Below are positions 22,962 to 32,070 of a DNA stretch of 64,000 nucleotides, piece after piece (position 1 is the first letter of the stretch; each line of letters begins with the position of its first letter). The notes under the pieces were generated by a model. It worked only from the letters and a program-made list of their open reading frames with translations, did not search any database and had not been told where the DNA came from. The stretch comes from Hymenobacter daecheongensis DSM 21074 (GTDB taxonomy: Bacteria > Bacteroidota > Bacteroidia > Cytophagales > Hymenobacteraceae): positions 124,001 through 188,000 of the forward strand of contig NZ_FQYN01000004.1 of assembly GCF_900141805.1 (NCBI RefSeq), in the 5' to 3' direction. The position numbers and the translations under genes are program-made.

Positions 22962-23591
22962 ATGTCTGCTACGCTGCTCCGTATTCACCCCGAAAATCCG
23001 CCCCAGAATCGTTTGCTGCAAGCGGTGGAAGTGCTGCGCAAAGGCGGGGTCATCATCTATCCGACCGATACGATTTATGGCCTGGGCTGCGACATTCACA
23101 ATGCCAAGGCCGTGGAAAAGCTCTGCCGCATCAAAGGCGTGCACCCCGACAAGGCTAATCTGTCCTTCATCTGCTCCGATCTGTCGCACATCTCCGACTA
23201 CGCCCACGGCATTACTACGCCGGTGTATAAGGTGCTGAAAAAAGCCCTGCCTGGCCCCTTCACCTTCATTTTTGAGGCCAGCCCCAAAGCCCCGCGCTAC
23301 GGCGGCGTGAAGCGCAAAACCGTCGGCATCCGCGTGCCCGACCACAATATCTGCCTGGGCCTGGTCCGCGAACTGGGCAATCCCATCATCACTACCTCCA
23401 TCCGCGACGACGACGAACTGCTCGAGTACACCACCGACCCCGACCTGATTTTCGAGAAATACCGCCCCTTAGTCGATCTAGTTATCGACGGCGGCTACGG
23501 CCATAACATCGCCAGCACCGTCATCGACTGCACCAACGACGACTTCGAGCTAATCCGTCAGGGTGCCGGCGATATTGAGCAGTATCTGTAG
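22962..23591 (+). CDS. L-threonylcarbamoyladenylate synthase (Sua5/YciO/YrdC family)
   Basis: 209 residues from the ATG at 22962; an in-frame ATG at 22887 is too close to the preceding terminator and adds unrelated residues. The start G-G-V-I-I-Y-P-T-D-T-I-Y-G-L-G-C and the later K-R-K-T-V-G-I-R-V-P-D form the substrate pocket of the YrdC fold. The enzyme makes threonylcarbamoyl-AMP from threonine, bicarbonate and ATP for the t6A37 tRNA modification. The length matches single-domain YrdC/YciO proteins rather than long Sua5. A YciO-like paralogue with a different role cannot be excluded. Confidence 0.85.
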   Translation: MSATLLRIHPENPPQNRLLQAVEVLRKGGVIIYPTDTIYGLGCDIHNAKAVEKLCRIKGVHPDKANLSFICSDLSHISDYAHGITTPVYKVLKKALPGPFTFIFEASPKAPRYGGVKRKTVGIRVPDHNICLGLVRELGNPIITTSIRDDDELLEYTTDPDLIFEKYRPLVDLVIDGGYGHNIASTVIDCTNDDFELIRQGAGDIEQYL

Positions 23592-23594
23592 GCA

Positions 23595-23728
23595 GTGAGA
23601 TAGGGAGATAGGGAGATAGTGAAATGGTGAGTTAGTGAGTTTGATGTTCGATCTGCGCTAAATGCGCCATTTGCGCAAGCCGAACATCAAACTCACTAAC
23701 TCACCATTTCACTATCTCCCTATCTCAC
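23595..23728. repeat. Palindromic repeat with an internal 9-bp tandem duplication
   Basis: The left part (23595-23650) and right part (23681-23728) are reverse complements over about 48 bp, except that the left carries one extra copy of the unit GGGAGATAG. The 30-base loop has its own GCGC symmetry. The right arm overlaps the stop codon of the acyltransferase (23725-23727). Confidence 0.85.
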
Positions 23729-24612
23729 CGTTTATGCTTCCAGCGCCGATGCGTCCAGAGGTAGTCGCTAGGGAAGAGGCGGATGTCGTGCTCCAGGTGG
23801 CGCACGAAGGATTCGGTGATGGCGAATTTGCCGGGCTCCAGCGGCGCGTCGCCATTGTATAGCTCCGTTAGCACGATTTCGTAGTAGCCCCGCCGCTGCC
23901 GCCGGATGCTGACGTAGATAACCGGGAAGTGAAACTGCGGAGCCAGCCGGTCGGCGCTGGTGTAGAAGCCCGAATCCTGGTGCAGGAAGTTTGTCCAGTA
24001 CGGCTGGTCCTCGGGACCAGCGGCCTGGTCGGAAAGCAGGCTGACCACGCGGGGCTGGCCGCGGTGGCGCAGCAGATTGCGCAACGTTTCGCGCATCGGA
24101 ATCAGGCCGGCCCCGGTGCGGGTGCGCAGCCGGTACATGAAATCCTCAAAAAACGGGTTCGACAGCGGCTTATACACGCCATCGGCCTGGGCTGAGAGCC
24201 ACGCGGCCCCCGAGGTGAGCACCCATTCCCAGTTGCCGGCGTGCGAGCTGAGGCCCAGCACCGCGCGGCCCTGCGCAAACCAGCGCTCCATCACCTCAGG
24301 GTTGCGAAACAGCACCCGCCGCTTCAGCTCGGCCGGAGTCAGCACGGCCAGCTTCAGCGTTTCCACCATCACCTCGGCAAAATGGCGGTAAAACTTCCGG
24401 GCTATCTGCCGAATCTCTGCCTCGGCCTTCTCCGGAAACGAGTTTCGCAGGTTTTCCAGCACCACCCGCTCCCGATACCGGATAACGTAGGCCAGCAGCA
24501 GATATATGCCATCGGCCAGCAAATACAACACGCTGAAAGGCAGGTGCGCCAGACCCAGCAGCAGCCATTCCAGCGGACGATAAAACCAGGGATACTTACG
24601 GGGTGAACTCAT
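23725..24612 (-). CDS. LpxL/HtrB-like lysophospholipid (lipid A) acyltransferase
   Basis: 295 residues. One N-terminal membrane helix (about 16-43) is followed by the family signature R-E-R-V-V-L-E-N-L-R-N-S-F-P. The catalytic H-x4-E motif is S-S-H-A-G-N-W-E-W at about residue 123. These inner membrane enzymes add a secondary acyl chain to lipid A, or an acyl chain to other lipids such as aminolipids in Bacteroidota. Its start overlaps the stop of the upstream secreted protein by 4 bases, so the two are translated together. The stop codon lies in a palindromic repeat arm. Confidence 0.85.
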   Translation of the reverse strand: MSSPRKYPWFYRPLEWLLLGLAHLPFSVLYLLADGIYLLLAYVIRYRERVVLENLRNSFPEKAEAEIRQIARKFYRHFAEVMVETLKLAVLTPAELKRRVLFRNPEVMERWFAQGRAVLGLSSHAGNWEWVLTSGAAWLSAQADGVYKPLSNPFFEDFMYRLRTRTGAGLIPMRETLRNLLRHRGQPRVVSLLSDQAAGPEDQPYWTNFLHQDSGFYTSADRLAPQFHFPVIYVSIRRQRRGYYEIVLTELYNGDAPLEPGKFAITESFVRHLEHDIRLFPSDYLWTHRRWKHKR

Positions 24613-25487
24613 CGGGGCAGCGCCGCGCCGGCCGGGGCATACTCAGCCGGATTACGGCGCAGGCGGGTCGTTTGGGCCGAAAGTAGCTTATTTTTCGCAT
24701 CGCGGGCTTCCACCGTCAGCGTATACTCGCCCGCCGGCAGCTTGCTGATGTCCAAGTCGCCGATGAGCGGCGTGCTGCGGCCCGTCAGGCCGGTGGCGGT
24801 GGCCGTAGTGCTCAGAATATCCTTCGTGCCCGCTACCGGCCGCACTTTGTAGCGCAGCTGCACCGGCTGGTCAGGAGCGGCATTGTAGAGTTCGGCGTAG
24901 AAAAAAAGCCGGTCGGCTCCGCGGGCGTACAGGCCGCCGGGGGCCCGCGTCAGGCTATAGCTGCCTCGGATAAAGTTGCTTTGATCCAGCGTTTTGGAAG
25001 CCGGGCGCGCCAGCAGCACAATGTTGCTGATCACGGGCGCTTTCGACTTCGATTCGAGCACCAGCGGCATGTCCACTACTACCACGCGGCCGGCGCGGTA
25101 CTGGTCGCGCACCTGGCCACGCAGCGTGTAGGTGCCATCGGGCAGGGCAATGCGCTTCTGAAAGCTGATCGGGTTTTTCAGGTTGCTCGTGTCGCTGAGC
25201 ACCGGCGGCTTCAGCGTAACTACTTCCTGATACGCGGCCGTCCCATCCGGATACAGCACTTCCAGCGTGAGCGTGGCGGCGGCCTGAAATACTTTGGGTC
25301 CGCGACGCTTGTACGTGAGTCCCTGCCCCGGCACGGTGGCATAAATCTCCAGTATTCCGCCCTTCACCGACTGATCTTCGTTGCGGAAGCGCGCTACGTC
25401 GAGCACCAGTAGCGGCGGCGTGGCAGCTTCCACGGTAAGAGCAACCAGGCTCAGCAAGAGCCCGAAAAAGGCAGTAAGTAAACGCAT
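24609..25487 (-). CDS. Secreted beta-rich protein of unknown function, coupled to the acyltransferase
   Basis: 292 residues with a signal peptide ending about V-E-A-A. The rest is predominantly beta, with two Ig-like stretches. The second, near the end (S-K-L-P-A-G-E-Y-T-L-T-V-E-A-R-D), resembles the edge strand of bacterial Ig/FN3-like folds. No lipobox and no T9SS tail are seen, so it is probably periplasmic. I do not recognise a family. The ATGA overlap with the acyltransferase points to a joint envelope-related role. Confidence 0.6.
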   Translation of the reverse strand: MRLLTAFFGLLLSLVALTVEAATPPLLVLDVARFRNEDQSVKGGILEIYATVPGQGLTYKRRGPKVFQAAATLTLEVLYPDGTAAYQEVVTLKPPVLSDTSNLKNPISFQKRIALPDGTYTLRGQVRDQYRAGRVVVVDMPLVLESKSKAPVISNIVLLARPASKTLDQSNFIRGSYSLTRAPGGLYARGADRLFFYAELYNAAPDQPVQLRYKVRPVAGTKDILSTTATATGLTGRSTPLIGDLDISKLPAGEYTLTVEARDAKNKLLSAQTTRLRRNPAEYAPAGAALPR

Positions 25488-25768
25488 CGGTGGGTAGCAG
25501 AAAGAGTTAAATGGGACCTACCAGGCAAAGCCGGCTCTGCTGGCATTTGGTTCAGCAAACGCCGTTTCTACCGCAAGAAACATTCGATTTTAACCTATTT
25601 TATACAATAAAGTGCAAACTCACTCGCCTTGTTCTTGCCAAAAGGTCTGGTGATGGGCAGGCGGAGCGGTAGCGGGGCTTTTTTGCGATTATCCCACCGG
25701 ATTCCGCTAACATCACGCTCCGCCGTCGGGAGCCCCCGCAGCGGCGCTTCCGCCTTTTTCGCCTTCCA

Positions 25769-26398
25769 ATGCCTGTTCTATTTGAGTCCCAATACAATCC
25801 GCCCACCACGTTCTTTGCCGCGCTGGCCGGAGCCGATGCGCTGTGGCTGGAGCGCCAAGAGCACTACCACAAGCAAACCTACCGCAACCGCTGCCTGATC
25901 CTGACGGCCCAGGGCGTGAAGCCGCTCACGGTGCCCGTGGTAAATGGCAACCGGAGCGACAAAGTGCTGACCGCCGCCCTCGAAATCGACTACCGCCAGA
26001 ACTGGGTGCACACGCATTGGCGCAGCCTGCAAACCGCCTACGGCGGCACGCCGTACTTTGAGTATTACGCCGACTATCTGCACGATATCTACCTGCAGAA
26101 GCCGCCGCTGCTTTTCGACCTGAACCTGACGCTGCTGCACTTTTATTTGCGCTGCCTGCGCCTGGCCATTCCCGTAGAGTTCACCACCGAATACCACGCT
26201 TCTTACCCGCTCCCCCTCCAAGACCGGCGCAATTGGCTGACTCCGAAAGCCCCGGTCGTCCCCGAACCTGACACTACGTCCGGCCTTGGTCGCCTCCAGC
26301 CCTATCCGCAGACGTTTGGTAAAGATTTTGTACCGGGCCTCAGCATCTTAGACCTGCTTTTTATGCAGGGTCCGGCCGCCGGCAGTTTTCTTACGTAG
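25769..26398 (+). CDS. WbqC family protein
   Basis: 209 residues, full length for the family. The N-terminus P-V-L-F-E-S-Q-Y-N-P-P-T and the H-x-K-Q-T-Y-R-N-R-C motif are typical of WbqC-like proteins. Members sit in O-antigen or surface polysaccharide gene sets and are thought to act in nucleotide-sugar modification or transfer, without firm biochemical proof. Here it stands alone between the divergent secreted protein and clpC. The 281-base gap before it shows no other gene. Confidence 0.8.
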   Translation: MPVLFESQYNPPTTFFAALAGADALWLERQEHYHKQTYRNRCLILTAQGVKPLTVPVVNGNRSDKVLTAALEIDYRQNWVHTHWRSLQTAYGGTPYFEYYADYLHDIYLQKPPLLFDLNLTLLHFYLRCLRLAIPVEFTTEYHASYPLPLQDRRNWLTPKAPVVPEPDTTSGLGRLQPYPQTFGKDFVPGLSILDLLFMQGPAAGSFLT

Positions 26399-26519
26399 CA
26401 CTACGGTAGCCTCGAACCTTCGCCCGACTCAGCCTGTTTTCAGTCTACATCGGCCCAACCCGCCAAACCGCCCCAAATGGCCTTTGCGGGGTTCCATTTT
26501 TCTTCACTACCTTATCTGC

Positions 26520-29138
26520 ATGGAAGCTAAATTCTCAAATCGAGTCAAGGAGGTCATCTCCCTGAGCCGGGAAGAGGCCATCCGGCTCGGACACGACTAT
26601 ATCGGTACCGAACATCTGTTGCTGGGCATGATTCGCGAAGGGGAAGGCACTGCTATTGGTTTGCTCAAAAAGCTGGGCGTATCGGTAGAAGAGCTGAAAT
26701 ACGCCCTTGAGCAAGCCACCCGCAACACGGCCACGCAAGGCACGAGCATCACTGGCTCCATCCCGCTGACCAAACAGACCGAGAAAGTCCTCAAGATCAC
26801 CTACCTGGAGGCTAAAATCTTTAAAAGCGAAATCATCGGCACCGAACATCTGCTGCTCTCGATTTTGCGCGATGAAGACAACATTTCGTCCCAAATTCTC
26901 AGCAAATTCAACGTGAACTACGAAGCCGTTCGCGACTCGCTGGACTACCACGGCAACACTGCCCCCACCGACCGCGCCCCCGACACCGACGACGATGATA
27001 ACGACCGCCTCTTTGGCGGCGGCGCTGGCAAAAGCGGCGCTGGCAGTTCCTCGGCCCCGAAAAAGCCCGGCGAAAAGTCGCGCACGCCCGTGCTCGACAA
27101 CTTTGGCCGCGACCTGACCAAGCTGGCTGAGGACGACAAGCTCGACCCCATCGTGGGTCGCGAAAAGGAGATTGAGCGCGTAGCTCAGATCCTGAGCCGC
27201 CGCAAGAAAAACAACCCGATTCTGATTGGGGAGCCCGGCGTTGGTAAAACGGCCATTGCCGAAGGCCTCGCCCTGCGCATCATCCAGAAGAAGGTTTCGC
27301 GGGTGCTGTTCGGCAAGCGCGTGGTTACGCTGGATTTGGCCTCGCTGGTGGCGGGTACTAAGTACCGCGGGCAGTTTGAGGAGCGCATGAAGGCCGTGAT
27401 GAACGAGCTGGAAAAGTCGCCCGACGTGATTCTGTTCATTGATGAGCTGCACACGATTGTGGGTGCCGGCGGCGCTTCGGGCTCGCTCGATGCATCCAAC
27501 ATGTTCAAGCCGGCACTGGCCCGCGGCGAGATTCAATGCATTGGCGCTACTACGCTGGATGAGTACCGGCAGTATATCGAGAAAGACGGTGCCCTGGCTC
27601 GCCGGTTCCAGATGGTGATGGTGGACCCCACTACGCCGGAGGAAACCATCGAAATCCTGCACAACATCAAGGACAAATACCAGGACCACCACCACGTAGT
27701 GTACACCGACAAGGCTATTGAAGCCTGCGTGAAGCTGTCGGACCGCTACATGTCGGACCGGTTCCTGCCCGATAAGGCCATCGATATTCTCGATGAGGCC
27801 GGAGCCCGCGTGCACATCAACAACATCGTGGTGCCCGAGGATATCCTCAAGCTCGAAGAGAGCATTGAGAACATCAAGACGGAGAAAAACCGGGTGGTAA
27901 AATCGCAGAAATACGAGGAAGCCGCCCAGCTTCGCGATAAGGAAAAGAAGCTGTTGGAGCAGCTCGACACCGCCAAGAAAAATTGGGAGGATGAGACCAA
28001 GAAGAAGCGCTACACGGTGAAAGAGGAAAACGTGGCCGAGGTTATTGCCATGATGACCGGCATTCCGGTGGTACGCGTAGCCCAGAACGAAAGCCAGAAG
28101 CTGCTCAACATGGGCGAAGAGCTACAGGGCCGCGTAATCGGGCAGGACAAAGCCATCAAGCAGCTGGTGAAAGCCATCCAGCGTACCCGCGTGGGCCTGA
28201 AAGACCCGAAAAAGCCCATCGGCTCGTTCGTGTTCCTGGGCCCGACGGGTGTGGGCAAGACGGAGCTGGCTAAGGTGCTGGCTACTTACTTGTTCGATAA
28301 GGAAGACTCGCTCGTCCGCATCGATATGAGCGAGTACATGGAGAAATTCAGCGTATCGCGCCTGGTGGGCGCACCTCCCGGCTACGTGGGCTACGAAGAG
28401 GGCGGCCAGCTGACGGAGAAAATCCGCCGCAAGCCCTACTCGGTCATCCTGCTCGACGAGATTGAAAAGGCCCACCCCGACGTATACAACCTGCTTTTGC
28501 AAGTGCTCGACGACGGTATTCTGACTGATGGCCTGGGCCGCAAGGTGGACTTCCGCAACACCATCATCATCATGACCTCCAATATCGGAGCCCGTGACTT
28601 GCAGGACTTCGGCGCTGGTATCGGCTTCGGGACCAAAACTCGCGTCGATAACATGGATGATATGATGAAGGGCACCATCACCAATGCCCTGAAAAAGACC
28701 TTCTCGCCCGAGTTCCTCAACCGTTTGGACGACGTGATTGTCTTCAACTCATTGGAGAAGAAGGATATTCACAAGATCATCGACATTTCGCTGGCCAAGC
28801 TGCTCTCGCGCATTCAGACGCTGGGCTACAAGGTGGAGCTGACAGAAGCCGCCAAGGATTTCGTGGCCGAGAAAGGCTACGACCCCAAATACGGCGCGCG
28901 TCCGCTGAACCGGGCCATCCAGAAGTATATCGAAGACCCGATTGCCGAGGAAATTCTGAAAGCCGAAATCGTGCAGGGTGACGTTATCACTGCCGATTTT
29001 GCTGAAGGAGCTGAGGAATTAACCTTCGCTGTTTCGAAAAGCGGCGAAAAGCAGAATCTGGCCAGCGATGAGCGGCCCGAAGAAGCTCCCGAGCCGACGG
29101 ACGACGAGCCAACAGACAATAAGAAGAAAGGCGAATAA
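26520..29138 (+). CDS. clpC: ClpC-type AAA+ chaperone of the Clp protease
   Basis: 872 residues from M-E-A-K-F-S-N-R-V-K-E-V; the in-frame ATG at 26484 adds 12 unconserved residues. Two Clp_N repeats (about 10-140) precede AAA module 1 with Walker A G-E-P-G-V-G-K-T near residue 237. A UVR/middle domain follows (about 460-485, E-E-A-A-Q-L-R-D-K-E-K-K), then AAA module 2 with Walker A G-P-T-G-V-G-K-T near 574. The UVR-containing middle domain and overall length separate ClpC from ClpA and ClpB. It unfolds substrates for ClpP in the cytoplasm. An acidic, proline-rich C-terminal tail is present. Confidence 0.95.
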   Translation: MEAKFSNRVKEVISLSREEAIRLGHDYIGTEHLLLGMIREGEGTAIGLLKKLGVSVEELKYALEQATRNTATQGTSITGSIPLTKQTEKVLKITYLEAKIFKSEIIGTEHLLLSILRDEDNISSQILSKFNVNYEAVRDSLDYHGNTAPTDRAPDTDDDDNDRLFGGGAGKSGAGSSSAPKKPGEKSRTPVLDNFGRDLTKLAEDDKLDPIVGREKEIERVAQILSRRKKNNPILIGEPGVGKTAIAEGLALRIIQKKVSRVLFGKRVVTLDLASLVAGTKYRGQFEERMKAVMNELEKSPDVILFIDELHTIVGAGGASGSLDASNMFKPALARGEIQCIGATTLDEYRQYIEKDGALARRFQMVMVDPTTPEETIEILHNIKDKYQDHHHVVYTDKAIEACVKLSDRYMSDRFLPDKAIDILDEAGARVHINNIVVPEDILKLEESIENIKTEKNRVVKSQKYEEAAQLRDKEKKLLEQLDTAKKNWEDETKKKRYTVKEENVAEVIAMMTGIPVVRVAQNESQKLLNMGEELQGRVIGQDKAIKQLVKAIQRTRVGLKDPKKPIGSFVFLGPTGVGKTELAKVLATYLFDKEDSLVRIDMSEYMEKFSVSRLVGAPPGYVGYEEGGQLTEKIRRKPYSVILLDEIEKAHPDVYNLLLQVLDDGILTDGLGRKVDFRNTIIIMTSNIGARDLQDFGAGIGFGTKTRVDNMDDMMKGTITNALKKTFSPEFLNRLDDVIVFNSLEKKDIHKIIDISLAKLLSRIQTLGYKVELTEAAKDFVAEKGYDPKYGARPLNRAIQKYIEDPIAEEILKAEIVQGDVITADFAEGAEELTFAVSKSGEKQNLASDERPEEAPEPTDDEPTDNKKKGE

Positions 29139-29155
29139 ATCGTTTTTTAACAAGT

Positions 29156-29192
29156 AAAAAGGCCGGTTCCGCAAAGGAGCCGGCCTTTTTTG
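29156..29192. terminator. Intrinsic terminator after clpC
   Basis: AAAAAGGCCGGTTCC pairs with GGAGCCGGCCTTTTTT, 18 bases after the clpC stop. Confidence 0.9.
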
Positions 29193-29200
29193 TATTTTTG
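29193..29200 (+). promoter_or_regulatory. -7 promoter element of the Uma2 gene
   Basis: TATTTTTG matches TAnnTTTG and ends 17 bases before the ATG. No -33 element was found at the right distance. Confidence 0.35.
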
Positions 29201-29217
29201 GGAAACGCCCGTTTTCT

Positions 29218-29832
29218 ATGGAATCACCGCGCAAACGCCGCTATACGGAAGAGGAATATCTGGCCATGGAATTCGCTTCCGAGTTCAAGCACGAATTCGT
29301 AGACGGCCAGATTTATCCGTGGGGCCACCCCGATATGTTGGGCATGTATGACGTGCAGGCTATGTCGGGCGCCTCGCTGCCGCATAATACCATTGCGGGC
29401 AACGCTTTCGGCCTGCTCCGAAACGCGCTACGGGGCAAGGGCTGCCGGCCGCATAACAGTGACATGCGGGTGCATATACCCCTCACCGGGACTTACCTTT
29501 ACCCCGACGTACTAGTGGTTTGCGGGCAGCCGGAAATCCTGAAGAATGGCAAAATGGATCTGCTGCTTAATCCGGTAGTTATCATTGAAGTACTTTCCGA
29601 CTCAACTTCCGACTACGACCGGAGCGGCAAGTTTATGCGCTACCGCAGCATCGAATCGGTTCGGGACTACCTGCTAATCGACTCGCGCAGCATCCGGGCC
29701 GAACTGTATTCGCGCACCGCAACCGGCCAGTGGACCTTTACGGAGATTCTGGATCCGGCCGGCACCGTAACGCTGCCCAGCGTGAGCACTGAGCTGGCCA
29801 TGCCGGAACTGTACGAAGACGTGAGTTTCTGA
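29218..29832 (+). CDS. Uma2 family (DUF820) PD-(D/E)XK nuclease-like protein
   Basis: 204 residues. The N-terminal Y-T-E-E-E-Y-L-A-M-E and F-K-H-E-F-V-D-G-Q-I-Y segments, the central Y-P-D-V-L-V-V, and V-V-I-I-E-V-L-S-D-S-T-S-D-Y-D-R-S-G-K-F are the Uma2 signature; the D and E-V form the PD-(D/E)XK core. The family is abundant in Cyanobacteria and Bacteroidota and is predicted to be an endonuclease, but its biological role is unknown. The gene has its own promoter-like element and terminator and is somewhat richer in A and T than its neighbours. Confidence 0.85.
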   Translation: MESPRKRRYTEEEYLAMEFASEFKHEFVDGQIYPWGHPDMLGMYDVQAMSGASLPHNTIAGNAFGLLRNALRGKGCRPHNSDMRVHIPLTGTYLYPDVLVVCGQPEILKNGKMDLLLNPVVIIEVLSDSTSDYDRSGKFMRYRSIESVRDYLLIDSRSIRAELYSRTATGQWTFTEILDPAGTVTLPSVSTELAMPELYEDVSF

Positions 29833-29860
29833 TCGGTCGGGAGCCCCCGAACCCGCTTAT

Positions 29861-29893
29861 GCCGCCCCGAAATTTCGGTGCGGCTTTTCTTTA
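29861..29893 (+). terminator. Intrinsic terminator after the Uma2 gene
   Basis: GCCGCCCCGAAA pairs with TTTCGGTGCGGC with one mismatch, followed by TTTTCTTT. Confidence 0.65.
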
Positions 29894-29902
29894 CTGGTAC
29901 GT

Positions 29903-29910
29903 TACCTTTG
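29903..29910 (+). promoter_or_regulatory. -7 promoter element of the carboxylase gene
   Basis: TACCTTTG is a perfect TAnnTTTG match, 46 bases before the ATG of the acyl-CoA carboxylase gene. No clear -33 TTG was found. Confidence 0.45.
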
Positions 29911-29956
29911 ACACCCTGACTTTAAGTAGCTAACCTGACTTCCTTAAGCCCACCCA

Positions 29957-31525
29957 ATGTCCGATCCGCACGCTGACGCCCAACTGAGCAAAACCGAAAT
30001 TCTCGACCGTAAAAACCAGGAGGCCCTGCTCGGCGGCGGCCAGAGCCGTATTGAGGCGCAGCACAAAAAAGGCAAGCTCACGGCCCGCGAGCGGATTGAC
30101 CTGCTGATGGACGAAGGCTCGTTTGAGGAAATCGGCAAGTTTGTGATGCACCGTTCCAAGGATTTCGGGCTCGACAAGGAGTACTACCTCGGCGACGGCG
30201 TGGTGACAGGCTACGGCACCGTGAATGGCCGCTTAGTGTACGTTTTCTCCCAGGATTTCACGGTTTTTGGCGGCTCTTTGAGCGAAACGCACGCCGAGAA
30301 AATCGTCAAGATCATGGACCTGGCCATGAAGAACGGGGCCCCGGTGATTGGGCTGAATGATTCGGGCGGGGCCCGGATCCAGGAAGGCGTGGTAAGCCTG
30401 GGCGGCTATGCCGATATCTTTTATAAGAATACGCTGGCTTCGGGCGTTGTGCCGCAGCTTTCGGCCATCATGGGGCCGTGCGCGGGCGGCGCGGTGTATT
30501 CGCCGGCCATCACGGACTTCGTACTGATGGTGGAAAACACGAGCTATATGTTCGTGACGGGGCCGAACGTGGTGAAAACCGTGACCCACGAAAACGTAAC
30601 CAGCGAGGAGTTGGGTGGGGCCAGCACCCACTCCACCAAGAGCGGCGTGACGCACTTTTCGTGTGCCAATGAAGTGGCCTGCATCACCAACGTGAAGCAG
30701 CTGCTGAGCTACATGCCCCAGAACTGCGAGGAAACAGCCCCTATGCTGCCCTACGAGGCCGCGGGCGACGAATCGCGGCCAGCTCTGGATACCATCATTC
30801 CCGAAAACCCGAACCAGCCCTACGACATCCGCGAGGTGATTGACGGCATCATCGACACCGACACGTTCCTGGAAGTCCACAAGAATTTCGGCGAGAATAT
30901 CGTGGTAGGTTTTGCCCGCCTCGGCGGCCGTAGCATCGGTATTGTAGGCAACCAGCCGGCGGTGCTGGCGGGCGTGCTTGATATTAATGCCAGCACCAAA
31001 GCGGCCCGTTTCGTGCGATTCTGCGACTCATTCAACATCCCGCTGCTGGTGCTGGAAGACGTGCCCGGCTTCCTGCCCGGCACCGACCAGGAATGGCGCG
31101 GCATCATCACCAACGGGGCCAAGCTGCTCTACGCCTTTTGCGAAGCCACTGTGCCGCGTATCACCGTTATTACGCGCAAAGCCTACGGCGGAGCGTATGA
31201 CGTGATGAACTCCAAGCACATCGGGGCCGATATGAACTACGCTTGGCCCACGGCCGAAATTGCCGTGATGGGGGCTAAGGGTGCGGCTGAAATCATCTTT
31301 AAGCGCGAAATAGCCACCGCCGAAGACCCCGAGGCGAAGCTGGCGGAGAAAGTGGATGAGTACCAAAAGAAATTCGCCACGCCATACCGCGCCGCTCACC
31401 GCGGCTTCGTGGACGAGGTGATTCTGCCCTCGCAGACCCGGCAGAAGCTGATTCGGGCTTTCAAAATGCTCGAAAATAAAGTGGACGTGCTGCCGCGCAA
31501 GAAGCACGGCAATATTCCGCTGTAG
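29957..31525 (+). CDS. pccB: Acyl-CoA carboxylase beta subunit (propionyl-CoA carboxylase type)
   Basis: 522 residues, the usual length for carboxyltransferase beta subunits. It shows the two crotonase-like halves: [12 protein letters not shown] near the start, [12 protein letters not shown] with [11 protein letters not shown] (oxyanion hole 1), and the C-terminal [11 protein letters not shown] (oxyanion hole 2). It moves CO2 from carboxybiotin to an acyl-CoA, most likely propionyl-CoA giving methylmalonyl-CoA. The biotin carrier and carboxylase subunits are not in this window. A methylmalonyl-CoA decarboxylase alpha subunit is the main alternative. Confidence 0.85.
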   Translation: MSDPHADAQLSKTEILDRKNQEALLGGGQSRIEAQHKKGKLTARERIDLLMDEGSFEEIGKFVMHRSKDFGLDKEYYLGDGVVTGYGTVNGRLVYVFSQDFTVFGGSLSETHAEKIVKIMDLAMKNGAPVIGLNDSGGARIQEGVVSLGGYADIFYKNTLASGVVPQLSAIMGPCAGGAVYSPAITDFVLMVENTSYMFVTGPNVVKTVTHENVTSEELGGASTHSTKSGVTHFSCANEVACITNVKQLLSYMPQNCEETAPMLPYEAAGDESRPALDTIIPENPNQPYDIREVIDGIIDTDTFLEVHKNFGENIVVGFARLGGRSIGIVGNQPAVLAGVLDINASTKAARFVRFCDSFNIPLLVLEDVPGFLPGTDQEWRGIITNGAKLLYAFCEATVPRITVITRKAYGGAYDVMNSKHIGADMNYAWPTAEIAVMGAKGAAEIIFKREIATAEDPEAKLAEKVDEYQKKFATPYRAAHRGFVDEVILPSQTRQKLIRAFKMLENKVDVLPRKKHGNIPL

Positions 31526-31531
31526 GCTTCT

Positions 31532-31825
31532 ATGTTCAACTGTCGGAGCGTAGAGGTGAAAGCCCACGCGGCGCAACGCATGTATGAGCGGGACATTTCA
31601 AGGGCCGAAGTAGAATTTGTCTTACTCAACGGACAAGTTATAATTGAGTATCTTAATGATGAGCCACTGCCGAGCTTTTTGTTGCTGGCATTTCCGCACG
31701 GCCGCCCCATTCACTTACTGGTTGGGCACGATGCCAGTACGCACCATTGCGCGTTGATTACCGTTTATCAACCAGATCCAAAAATTTGGTCCGACGATTT
31801 CACTAAAAAGCTGTCTTCTCTATGA
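31532..31825 (+). CDS. DUF4258 domain protein, putative toxin of a toxin-antitoxin pair
   Basis: 97 residues. The motif K-A-H-A-A-Q-R-M-Y-E-R-D-I-S is the DUF4258 signature (H-A-x-x-R-M-x-x-R-x-I), and the fold is likely related to small RelE/MqsR-type ribonucleases. The gene is AT-richer than its neighbours and starts 6 bases after the carboxylase stop. Its end overlaps the YgiT-like gene by 4 bases (ATGA), a layout usual for toxin-antitoxin pairs. Toxicity is inference from context. Confidence 0.65.
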   Translation: MFNCRSVEVKAHAAQRMYERDISRAEVEFVLLNGQVIIEYLNDEPLPSFLLLAFPHGRPIHLLVGHDASTHHCALITVYQPDPKIWSDDFTKKLSSL

Positions 31826-32055
31826 GCAAATGCCTGACTTGCCGGGCCGGCGACATGGTTGCCGGGCATACTACGGTCACCTTTACCAAAAATGACCGGG
31901 TAACGATCTTTCGCCAGGTTCCGGCGTTGGTGTGCGACTGTTGTGGGGATTATTCGCTTAGCCTAGACGTAACCGATCAACTGCTGCAGGAAGCTAAAAA
32001 CGCCGAGCAGCGTGGAGTCCAAGTTGAAATTGTGAACTGGCAGATTGCCGCTTAG
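31822..32055 (+). CDS. YgiT-type zinc finger protein, putative antitoxin
   Basis: 77 residues with two C-x2-C knuckles, C-L-T-C and C-D-C-C-G, typical of the N-terminal zinc-binding domain of MqsA/YgiT antitoxins. The usual C-terminal helix-turn-helix is missing, so it may bind its partner without binding DNA, as other short YgiT proteins are thought to do. Translation is coupled to the DUF4258 gene by a 4-base overlap. The next gene starts 15 bases downstream. Confidence 0.75.
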   Translation: MSKCLTCRAGDMVAGHTTVTFTKNDRVTIFRQVPALVCDCCGDYSLSLDVTDQLLQEAKNAEQRGVQVEIVNWQIAA

Positions 32056-32070
32056 TTAATCCTGACCCGA

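Noticed and set aside
23595..23650. Possible CRISPR or tandem array from the GGGAGATAG units
   Set aside because: Only two to three short units without spacers; it is slippage inside one palindrome arm.
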